Source: Deltaproteobacteria bacterium (GTDB lineage Bacteria; Desulfobacterota; Desulfomonilia; Desulfomonilales; Desulfomonilaceae). Taken from it: DNA of 36,055 bases. The position numbers and the translations under genes were made by a program. Shown here piece after piece: positions 29,424-36,055 of the stretch. A model generated the notes under the pieces. That model had not been told where the DNA came from. It saw nothing but the letters and a program-made list of their open reading frames with translations, and did no database searches. The first letter of the stretch is position 1. Every line of letters starts with the position of its first letter. Location of the stretch: the NCBI GenBank assembly GCA_016875095.1, contig VGSG01000042.1:1-36055 (forward strand), given 5' to 3'.

Positions 29424-30773
29424 ATGACGAAACCCTTTCTGAAAGTTCATCCTCCGGAAAGCGCCCGGGAGAGGCTCAAGCGTTTCTCTCGGCTCGCCAC
29501 TGAAGAAGTCTTTCTGGACGACGCGCTCTTTCGAGTCCTCAGCGAACCCGTCGCGGCCGAGGATGATATGCCGGGCTTTGATCGCTCCACCATGGACGGA
29601 TTCGCCGTTCGGTCCGCGGACACCTTTGGCGCGACTGAATCCGCGCCGGCCCTGTTACAGGTGATCGGCGAGGTCTCAATGGGCCAAGTGAGCGGGACGG
29701 CGCTGGCCAAAGGCGCAACCATGAAGATCTGGACCGGCGGCGCGCTCCCTCCCAACGCGGACGCGGTGGTCCAGGTGGAACACACCCAGGAACTCGACGC
29801 CAATACCGTGGAAATACTGAAGGCCGCAGCGCCGTACGAGCACGTGGTCCGAAAGGGTGAGGATTACCACAGGGATGAGCTCCTCATGGATGCGGGGCAT
29901 AGGTTGCGGCCGCAGGACCTGGGCTTACTCGCGGCCATGGGACGATCGAGGGTGACGGTCTACCGGAAACCGGCCGTGGGGATCATGAGTTCCGGCGACG
30001 AGATCGTGCCCATCGAGCAGGAGCCGCCCCCCGGTTGCGTCAGGGATGTGAACAGGCATGCGCTCACCGCGTTGGTTCGGCAGGCGTACGCTGTTCCGCA
30101 GTGGATCGGCATAGCTCCTGACGAGCTGGAACAGCTCTCGGCCATGCTGGCGAGCGCGCTGGAAGCGTGCGACGTGGTCATAGTCTCCGGCGGCAGCTCC
30201 ATGGGGATCCGAGACCTGGTTATTACAGCCATCGAGCAAAGCACAGACTCAGAAATCCTGCTGCACGGCGTATCCATATCCCCCGGGAAGCCGCTGATCC
30301 TCGCGCGGGTGGGCCCCAAGCCGGTATTTGGTTTGCCCGGTCACCCGATTTCCGCAATGGTCTGTTTCGAGCAATTCGTCGTTCCAAGTCTTCGCAGGCT
30401 TGAGGGGGAGGATTCCGTAGAACCGTACCTGGGCGTCACAGCGCTCGCGTTTCTGAGCCGCAACGTGGCTTCCAAGGAAGGTCGGACGGATTTCGTCCGG
30501 GTCAGGCTCGAGGAGAGGGACGGTCGTCTCATTGCCCTTCCCATTCTCGGCAAATCCGGGATGACTTCCGCCATGGTTCGAGCCCACGGCCGCATCACTG
30601 TCGCGCAGGACTGTGAAGGCCTGTACAAGGGCGATTTGGTGGAGGTGCAACTTTCTGCCAACTGGATCGAGGCGCGTCTTGAGAAGAAACATTTATTTGG
30701 ACATGAAGCCGCCCGCAGAAGCTCTGGAGATCTTCTTGAAGCGGCTCAACAGGAGTTACTTTCCGGGGTCTGA
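29424..30773 (+). CDS. moeA: Molybdopterin molybdotransferase MoeA
   Basis: A 449-aa MoeA, which uses adenylyl-molybdopterin to insert Mo (or W) into the pterin cofactor. Signatures: STMDGFAVRSADT at 55-67 (substrate loop), KIWTGGALPPNADAVVQVEHT, GIMSSGDEIVP, VSGGSSMGIRD, and SPGKPLILARVGPKPVFGLPGHPISAMVCFEQFV. The usual family end (LVEVQL) comes at about residue 410; 39 further residues follow, read out of frame through the first 95 nt of the next gene, so this tail is probably a stop-loss extension. It is the first gene behind a strong promoter. The neighbouring second MoeA fusion suggests division of work between two metals or two cofactor forms. Confidence 0.92.
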   Translation: MTKPFLKVHPPESARERLKRFSRLATEEVFLDDALFRVLSEPVAAEDDMPGFDRSTMDGFAVRSADTFGATESAPALLQVIGEVSMGQVSGTALAKGATMKIWTGGALPPNADAVVQVEHTQELDANTVEILKAAAPYEHVVRKGEDYHRDELLMDAGHRLRPQDLGLLAAMGRSRVTVYRKPAVGIMSSGDEIVPIEQEPPPGCVRDVNRHALTALVRQAYAVPQWIGIAPDELEQLSAMLASALEACDVVIVSGGSSMGIRDLVITAIEQSTDSEILLHGVSISPGKPLILARVGPKPVFGLPGHPISAMVCFEQFVVPSLRRLEGEDSVEPYLGVTALAFLSRNVASKEGRTDFVRVRLEERDGRLIALPILGKSGMTSAMVRAHGRITVAQDCEGLYKGDLVEVQLSANWIEARLEKKHLFGHEAARRSSGDLLEAAQQELLSGV

Positions 30774-32613
30774 GCGCGTTCCGGTCATCCGGGCCCTGGA
30801 CCGGGTGACAGCGGCGCCGGTGTACGCGGCGATTTCTTCGCCCCATTTCCATGCGGCCGCCATGGACGGATTCGCGGTCAAAGCTCTTGACACCTTCGGC
30901 GCAGGGCCGGATCGGCCCATCCGGTTTCAGGTCGGCGCGAACGCGTGGCCGGTGAATACCGGTCGCCTTGTGCCGGAAGCAGCCAACGCAGTGATCATGA
31001 TCGAAGACGTCCACTTCATCTCGGAGGAGATCTTCGAGGTGGAGCGGGCTGTCGTCCCCTGGCAGCACGTGCGAAGAGTCGGAGAAGATTTTGTGGCGTC
31101 AGAGATGATCCTCCCCGCGCATCGCCGCATCACCGCCTACGATCAGGGAGCGCTTCTTGCAGGAGGCATCTCGGCTGTGGAAGTGGTGGAACAGCCTTCC
31201 GTGACGCTGATCCCCACCGGAACCGAACTCGTGCCTGTGGAGAGCCTCGGACGACGGGCCCCGGCGCCGGGTGAAACAATCGAATTCAACACGGTGATGC
31301 TGGCAAGTCTTGTTGAGCGCGTCGGCGGACGGGCAATCCGGACGGAGATCGTGGAGGACACTTTCGACTCCATTCGGGCTGCCATCAAAGAAGCGGCGCA
31401 GTCCGACGCTCACCTGGTGGTGGTGAACGCGGGATCATCCGCGGGGAGTGAAGACTACGCAGCCGCGGCCATACGGGATCTGGGTGAAGTGCTGGTTCAC
31501 GGCGTGGCCATGATGCCGGGCAAACCGACCATTCTGGGCATCGTGGATGAGAAGCCGGTGATCGGCAATCCGGGCTACCCGGTTTCCGCTGTGCTCTCTT
31601 TTGAGCTGTTCGGCTTGCCGACGCTTGAGCTTATGCTGGGGCTCCCGCATCGATCGCGGCCCACCATTCCGGTTCGGTCAGCGCGAAAAATCCCTTCCAA
31701 ACTGGGCCGGGAGGAGTTCTTCCGAGTAAAACTCGGTAGAGTGGGTGACCGCGTGGTTGCCGCGCCCCTTCCCCGGGGCGCGGGTTCGATCACCACCCTG
31801 ACCAAGGCGGATGGAATCATCAGAATCGGGCCGCTCGTGGAAGGGGTCGATATGGGCGCGGAAGTCAACGTGGAATTGCTCCGTGACCCTTTGGATATCG
31901 AACGAACCGTGGTGATCATCGGCAGCCACGACCTGACCTTGGACGTGCTTGCGGATGAATTGGGTTCCCGCGGCCTGTTTCTGTCTTCCAGCCATGTTGG
32001 CAGCTTGGGCGGACTGCTCGCTCTCAAGAACCGCACTTCGCACCTCGCCACGTCCCATCTGCTCGACGTTGAGACCGGCGAGTACAACTGGTCATACATA
32101 CGCCGATACATCCCGGAAATTCCCGTGAAGGTCATTCGGTGCGTGAGCCGCGAACAAGGCTTCATCGTTCCCAAAGGCAATCCCAAGGGGATCAAAGGCT
32201 TTGAAGACCTCATCAGGGATGATGTGACCTTCATTAATCGTCAATCAGGCGCGGGCACGAGAGTTCTGCTTGATTATCACCTGGACCGTTTGGGGATCGA
32301 TAGAAGCCGGATCAAAGGGTACGAACTGGAGGAATATACCCATACCGCGGTGGCGGCCGGCGTGCTCAGTGGAGTCGCAGACGTGGGTATGGGAGTTCTT
32401 GCCGCGGCCAAAGCCTTGGATCTGGACTTTGCGCCTGTGGCCACGGAAGAGTATGAGCTGGTGATCCCTGAGGAGTTCTTCGCAGACGAGAAGATCCAAG
32501 CGCTCCTGGAGGTGCTCAGGAGTGACCGATTCAAGCGGCGGGTCGCCGAGCTGGGCGGTTACGGAGTGGAGAACACCGGCATGGAAGTGACTCCAAGGCC
32601 CATGAGCCGATAG
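30679..32613 (+). CDS. MoeA fused to periplasmic-binding-like (molybdate/tungstate?) domain
   Basis: A 644-aa two-domain protein. Residues 1-410 are MoeA: AAMDGFAVKALDTFG, NAVIMIEDVHF, TLIPTGTELVPVE, VVNAGSSAGSEDY and MMPGKPTILGIVDEKPVIGNPGYPVSAVL. Residues about 425-630 are a PBP-like domain (PF12727 type): TVVIIGSHDLTLDVLADEL, LFLSSSHVGSLGGLLALKN, FIVPKGNPKGIKGFEDL, TFINRQSGAGTRVLLDYHLDRLGI and TAVAAGVLSGVADVGMGVLAAAKAL. The fusion is common in anaerobes; the C-terminal part probably senses or presents the oxyanion. I chose the TTG at 30679 (RRNIYLDMKPPAEALEIF) because GAGG lies 6 nt upstream and this N-terminus matches the family; an ATG at 30703 is the alternative. Either way it overlaps the upstream gene. 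Confidence 0.9.
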   Translation: MRRNIYLDMKPPAEALEIFLKRLNRSYFPGSERVPVIRALDRVTAAPVYAAISSPHFHAAAMDGFAVKALDTFGAGPDRPIRFQVGANAWPVNTGRLVPEAANAVIMIEDVHFISEEIFEVERAVVPWQHVRRVGEDFVASEMILPAHRRITAYDQGALLAGGISAVEVVEQPSVTLIPTGTELVPVESLGRRAPAPGETIEFNTVMLASLVERVGGRAIRTEIVEDTFDSIRAAIKEAAQSDAHLVVVNAGSSAGSEDYAAAAIRDLGEVLVHGVAMMPGKPTILGIVDEKPVIGNPGYPVSAVLSFELFGLPTLELMLGLPHRSRPTIPVRSARKIPSKLGREEFFRVKLGRVGDRVVAAPLPRGAGSITTLTKADGIIRIGPLVEGVDMGAEVNVELLRDPLDIERTVVIIGSHDLTLDVLADELGSRGLFLSSSHVGSLGGLLALKNRTSHLATSHLLDVETGEYNWSYIRRYIPEIPVKVIRCVSREQGFIVPKGNPKGIKGFEDLIRDDVTFINRQSGAGTRVLLDYHLDRLGIDRSRIKGYELEEYTHTAVAAGVLSGVADVGMGVLAAAKALDLDFAPVATEEYELVIPEEFFADEKIQALLEVLRSDRFKRRVAELGGYGVENTGMEVTPRPMSR

Positions 32614-32944
32614 AGAGTAGGCATGGGCACCCAATAGTATGGGCCTCCCTCCCGGGCCGAAAACGACGGGCAATCTCGCGCCTCGCGAGACTATCCCGCC
32701 AAGAACAGGATGTTAAGTGTTTGACCGCGCGCCGGTATAGCATTGTGCGAACCTATCATTGAGACGCAACATTACCTTGGTATGGGCCTCCCCCGCGTGA
32801 GTCTTTTCCCGATCCGAGCAACCACGCGCCATCCCAACTTTTGCTCTCATGCTCATCTATGCTAGAATCTCTCCCATAATCTCTTAGCGCCGCTTTCTTC
32901 GTGAACGGCATTGAGATGCGCGCGAAAGGTCGCCCTCCCATCGA

Positions 32945-33298
32945 GGGCATAGGCGTTAAAATAGGATTGGCCTCTGGCGCTGCACATTCCCCCCTCACCC
33001 TGCCCTCTCCCGCCAGGGGAGAGGGTTTCCGGAACCCCCTCCCTCGATGGGAGGGGGAAGGGGGCATAGGCGTTGAAATAAGGCTAGCCTCTAGTGCCGG
33101 GGTATTCCCCCTCACCCTGCCCTCTCCCGCCAGGGGAGAGGGTTTCCGGAACCCCCTCCCTCGATGGGAGGGGGAAGGGGGCATAGGCGTTAAAATAAGG
33201 CTAGCCTCTAGTGCCGGGGTATTCTCCCTCGCCCTACCCTCTCCCGCCAGGGGAGAGGGTTTCCGGAACCCCCTCCCTCGATGGGAGGGGGAAGGGGG
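32945..33298. repeat. Three tandem 117-bp repeats with palindromic G/C stems
   Basis: Units start at 32945, 33062 and 33179 (GGGCATAGGCGTT). Units 2 and 3 differ at about four positions; unit 1 is more diverged in its first 50 nt. Each unit carries two stems: CCCTCTCCC with GGGAGAGGG, and CCCCCTCCC with GGGAGGGGG. This kind of sequence is a dispersed intergenic repeat in many proteobacteria; here it is tandemly amplified. Confidence 0.85.
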
Positions 33299-33343
33299 AG
33301 GGTGATAAGGCATTGTTAACACAGCGGCCTATTCCTTAATTTG

Positions 33344-33414
33344 AACGCCTATACCCATCGAGGGAGGGGTCATAAAACCCTCTCCCCTGGTGGGAGAGGA
33401 AAGGGAGAGGGGGA
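33344..33414. repeat. Inverted, partial fourth copy of the 117-bp unit
   Basis: AACGCCTATACCCATCGAGG and then AACCCTCTCCCCTGGTGGGAGAGG read as the reverse complement of the tandem unit, with a gap in the middle. Together with the direct copies it could form a long hairpin, and the arrangement looks like past insertion and rearrangement. Confidence 0.7.
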
Positions 33415-33498
33415 GTTTACAACTCCCTTCCGTTTCTCACTTTTCACCTCACCTTCACATTGGCGCGACCCGGCGCGTCATAGGAACAGGGTTCAGAG

Positions 33499-36055
33499 AT
33501 GTACGAAATCTGGCATGCGGACCTGAAGAAGGCTGTGGCTGAGGGGGAAGCTCTCTTCATCGTGGGAACGGGCGTTTCCATCGCGGCCACGAACGGAGCG
33601 GAATGCGCATCCTGGACGGGGCTCCTGAAGCATGGAGCTCACCGCTGTGTCGATGTGGCTGTGCCCAAGCTTCGAGGGGACTGGGAGGTGGACGTTTGCA
33701 AGGAAATCGATTCCGAGGACCTCGACGATCTCTTGTCTGCCGCGGAAAAAGTCTCTCGCAAATTGCGCGCGCCTGACGGTGGTGAGTGGTCCCGCTGGCT
33801 GAGGGAATCCGTCGGCGAGCTGAAGATCCATGACCGACAGGTTCTGGAGGCACTGCGCGACCTCAACCTTCCTCTGGCCACAACCAACTATGACCATCTC
33901 CTTGCGACTGTCACGGGGCGAGAGGTGGTACCGTGGACTGAGAAGCGCAAGATTGAACAAGTTATTCGGCGCGAGCGTCAGGGAATCGTGCATCTCCACG
34001 GCCATTGGGATGATCCCAAATCGGTGGTTCTGGGCATAAGGTCTTACGAAAAGGTTCTGGGGGATGAGCACGCGCAGGCGACTCTCCGAGCGCTTGCTTT
34101 CATGAAGACGCTCGTCTTCGTAGGCTTTGACGCAGGATTGAATGACCCGAATTTTGGCGCTTTGCTGAAATGGACCGAGCAAGTTTTCGTTCAATCCGAG
34201 TATCGACGTTTTCGCTTGGTCCGAGAGAGTAAAGTCGAGCAGGTAAGAGCCCAGCACCCGATAGAACAGCGGCTCTTTGTGCTGTCGTACGGCCCGGATT
34301 ATTCGGACCTTGCCCCGTTTCTGCGCTCGTTGGGCAGTTTCCAGCCTGCACACGCGCCCGGGCCTTCCGCCTCTCCCAGCGCACGCGCGATCATTCCCGC
34401 TGCGCCCCGCATTTTCGGCCGCGAGGATAAGGTTCAAGAGCTTATCGCGGCGATCCTGGCTGATAAGCCCGATCCGATACCGGCGCTGGGCGGTCCGGGG
34501 ATCGGAAAGACCGCGGTGACGCTCGTGGCCTTGAATGACAACGCGGTGATCGCTCGGTTTGGAGACAGGCGCTATTTTGTGCGGTGCGACGCTGCCAAAT
34601 CCCGCCGGGAACTGGCCTCAACGATTGCGAAGAACATGGGCTTGTCGGCCCCGTCGGACCCTGAACAGGCCATACAAGCTTTTCTGGAGCGTGAACCCGC
34701 GCTGCTCGTTCTCGACAATGCGGAAACACCCTGGGAAAACGACCTGTTGCCTGTTGAAGAGCTGCTCGGGATTCTCGGTCGGTGTTGTTGCGGGGCGATG
34801 GTGGTGTCTATGCGGGGGCACGAACGGCCTCAGGAAGTCTCGTGGCGGCAGCCCATAGAACTGACCCGCCTCGATGACGATTCCGCGCGTGAAGCATTCT
34901 TGGAAATTGCGGGAAAGGAATTCGCGGACGACCCGCGCGTACGCGACCTGTGTAAGGAGCTGGAAGGCGTGCCCTTGGCCATTACCCTCATGGCCCTTGC
35001 CGCGCAAGGTGAGAGTGACCTGGAGGGAATCTGGTCACGCTGGCAGAGCGAGCGCACCGCTATGCTCAAACGGGATAAGGGAGATCACCCACTGACCAGC
35101 CTCGATCTCTCGTATCAGATCTCCATCCACGGCGATCGCATGAATCCCGAGGCTCGGGAGCTGCTATCAGTTCTCTCGTTGCTCCCCGACGGGCTTGCGC
35201 ATCAGGATCTACCGGAAATCCACCCACATGGGCATCGTGCCGCATCCACGCTTCGCAAAGTTGGCCTGGCATTTGACGAAGCCGGTCGCCTACGCGTGCT
35301 CGCCCCGCTTCGCGAGCACGTGACCAAGAAATATCCCCCGGAGAAGGACGCGCTGGATCCGGTGGTGTCCCATTTCGTCGAACTGGCGCTGGAGCATGGT
35401 GACACGGTGGGCCGCGAGGGGGGCGCTGAAGCGGTCCAACGACTCTCACAGGAAGTCGGGAACGTGGAAGCGATGCTGATCAGGGCTTTGACGAGGGAAG
35501 CGAGCGAAGAGACAATTCAAGCTAGCGTGGACTGGGGTGAATTCGTCCGCTTCACCGGTCTCGGGTCCATACGGCCTCTTGCAGCCGCCCTCGCCGCGGC
35601 TGAAGCCCTTGGCCTGGTACAAGACCAGGCAAACTGCATCAAGCGCCTCGGAGACATCGCCCTTCGGCGCTCCGATCACGACTTGGCCCGGGCCCAGTAC
35701 GAAAAGGCGATCCCTCTTTACCAAAAGGTCGGCTCCATACTCGGAGAGGCAAACTGCATCCAGAGCCTCGGACACATCGCCCTTCGGCGCTCCGATTACG
35801 ACTTGGCCCGGGCCCAGTACGAAAAGGCCCTTACACTTTTTCAAAAGGTCGGCGACATACTCGGAGAGGCAAACTGCATCCGGAGCCTCGGAGACATCGC
35901 TCTTCGGCGCTCCGATCACGACTTGGCCCGGGCCCAGTACGAAAAGGCGATCCCTCTTTACCAAAAGGTCGGCTCCATAGTCGGAGAGGCAAACTGCATC
36001 AAGAGCCTCGGAGACATCGCCCTGGAGCGCTCCGATCACGACTTGGCCCGGGCCC
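33499..36055 (+). CDS. SIR2 - NB-ARC - TPR (NLR-like) protein, 3' end outside window
   Basis: 852 residues are visible and the frame is open to the edge. N-terminal SIR2-like NADase domain (about 1-260): GTGVS at 23-27, TTNYD at 128-132 with Asn130, HLHGH at 165-169 with probable catalytic His167, and FVGFDAGLNDPNF at 207-219. Next an NB-ARC/STAND ATPase: FGRED near 308, Walker A GGPGIGKT at 331-338 (Lys337), Walker B LLVLDN at 402-407, VVSMRG sensor, GVPLA at 490-494, then a winged-helix part ending near LAPLREHVTKKYPP. From about 700 come TPR repeats of exactly 40 residues. This is the layout of bacterial NLR-like anti-phage proteins: the TPRs sense, the ATPase oligomerises, and SIR2 depletes NAD to stop phage growth. 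ATG at 33499 with only a weak ribosome site; no partner gene is visible. Confidence 0.85.
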   Translation, partial: MYEIWHADLKKAVAEGEALFIVGTGVSIAATNGAECASWTGLLKHGAHRCVDVAVPKLRGDWEVDVCKEIDSEDLDDLLSAAEKVSRKLRAPDGGEWSRWLRESVGELKIHDRQVLEALRDLNLPLATTNYDHLLATVTGREVVPWTEKRKIEQVIRRERQGIVHLHGHWDDPKSVVLGIRSYEKVLGDEHAQATLRALAFMKTLVFVGFDAGLNDPNFGALLKWTEQVFVQSEYRRFRLVRESKVEQVRAQHPIEQRLFVLSYGPDYSDLAPFLRSLGSFQPAHAPGPSASPSARAIIPAAPRIFGREDKVQELIAAILADKPDPIPALGGPGIGKTAVTLVALNDNAVIARFGDRRYFVRCDAAKSRRELASTIAKNMGLSAPSDPEQAIQAFLEREPALLVLDNAETPWENDLLPVEELLGILGRCCCGAMVVSMRGHERPQEVSWRQPIELTRLDDDSAREAFLEIAGKEFADDPRVRDLCKELEGVPLAITLMALAAQGESDLEGIWSRWQSERTAMLKRDKGDHPLTSLDLSYQISIHGDRMNPEARELLSVLSLLPDGLAHQDLPEIHPHGHRAASTLRKVGLAFDEAGRLRVLAPLREHVTKKYPPEKDALDPVVSHFVELALEHGDTVGREGGAEAVQRLSQEVGNVEAMLIRALTREASEETIQASVDWGEFVRFTGLGSIRPLAAALAAAEALGLVQDQANCIKRLGDIALRRSDHDLARAQYEKAIPLYQKVGSILGEANCIQSLGHIALRRSDYDLARAQYEKALTLFQKVGDILGEANCIRSLGDIALRRSDHDLARAQYEKAIPLYQKVGSIVGEANCIKSLGDIALERSDHDLARA
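35641..36055 (+). repeat. Exact-period 120-bp coding repeats (TPR units)
   Basis: Three full units (35641, 35761, 35881) and the start of a fourth (36001), each 120 bp, in frame, coding for LGDIALRRSDHDLARAQYEK and the following helix. Units 1 and 3 differ at only about 5 of 120 positions, and synonymous sites are conserved too, pointing to recent duplication or gene conversion. Confidence 0.9.

Larger units (their letters stand above)
32614..33498. other. 885-nt gene-free block between moeA fusion and the SIR2 gene
   Basis: No plausible gene. It contains a short 7-bp hairpin (32674-32690), three 117-bp tandem repeats (32945-33298) and an inverted partial copy (33344-33414). Frames of 134-188 codons that cross the repeats only translate them in other phases and are not genes. 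The SIR2 gene's promoter should lie in its last 80 nt; none is clear. Confidence 0.65.

Noticed and set aside
32945-33298. CRISPR array
   Set aside because: Only three units, each 117 bp, with near-identical sequence along the whole unit and no unique spacers of regular length.
32756-33322. A 188-codon minus-strand frame and a 134-codon plus-strand frame with repeated SPLAGEG/PSPSHRGRG and SPARGEGFRNPLPRWEG units
   Set aside because: They are translations of the 117-bp non-coding tandem repeats in different phases; 117 is divisible by three, which keeps frames open.
33493-34437. 314-codon minus-strand frame opposite the SIR2 gene
   Set aside because: Shadow frame; the plus-strand SIR2 and NB-ARC motifs are consistent and continuous.
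1-36055. tRNA, rRNA, prophage or insertion-sequence genes
   Set aside because: No cloverleaf, rRNA segment, transposase or integrase signature was seen by reading intergenic regions and frames; a covariance-model scan was not possible.

Overview
The window looks like a chromosome segment of a strictly anaerobic, aromatic-degrading deltaproteobacterium (Desulfomonile/Syntrophus-like; the assignment is inference). The reasons are a bamR/bamA-type benzoyl-CoA degradation operon with a thiolase/DUF35 pair, two moeA genes of which one is fused to a periplasmic-binding-protein-like domain, a DapL-type lysine pathway enzyme, the FolE2 type of GTP cyclohydrolase, and abundant G/C-rich palindromic repeats between genes. 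No rRNA, tRNA or CRISPR array was seen.

Layout. 1-3.5 kb is accessory: the 5' end of a secreted LpqC-like esterase, a DoxX/MauE membrane protein, a hicBA toxin-antitoxin pair whose toxin gene carries an in-frame stop, a Cys-rich membrane-anchored orphan and a DUF3800-like protein. 3.5-8.0 kb (minus strand) is the aromatic operon: thiolase, DUF35, bamA, bamR, with palindromic repeats inside and after it. 8.6-11.1 kb (minus) holds an M18 aminopeptidase and a PDZ-less HtrA protease. 11.3-15.1 kb (plus) holds queD, folE2, dapL and carA: the first two steps from GTP towards queuosine, then lysine/peptidoglycan and carbamoyl phosphate synthesis. 15.1-21.0 kb holds a D,D-carboxypeptidase (minus), an ECF sigma/zinc anti-sigma pair, a YchF-like GTPase and a phosphofructokinase.

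21.1-26.7 kb is envelope-related: three small exported proteins of unknown function (two Cys/Pro-rich), a Tat-exported ABC solute-binding protein, an HTH-zinc-J-domain fusion and an outer-membrane barrel-like protein. 27.0-29.2 kb (minus) has a GT9 heptosyltransferase-like protein and an MFS transporter. 29.3-32.6 kb has the overlapping moeA genes behind a near-consensus sigma-70 promoter. Tungsten/molybdenum cofactor insertion fits with class II benzoyl-CoA reductase, but no reductase gene is in the window.

32.6-33.5 kb is a gene-free block with three 117-bp tandem repeats and an inverted partial copy. It leads into the most interesting gene, at 33499 and running off the right edge: a SIR2 - NB-ARC (STAND) - TPR protein whose TPRs are nearly identical at DNA level with an exact 120-bp period. 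This is the architecture of an NLR-like, NAD-depleting anti-phage sensor, and it is the best candidate for a little-described system here.
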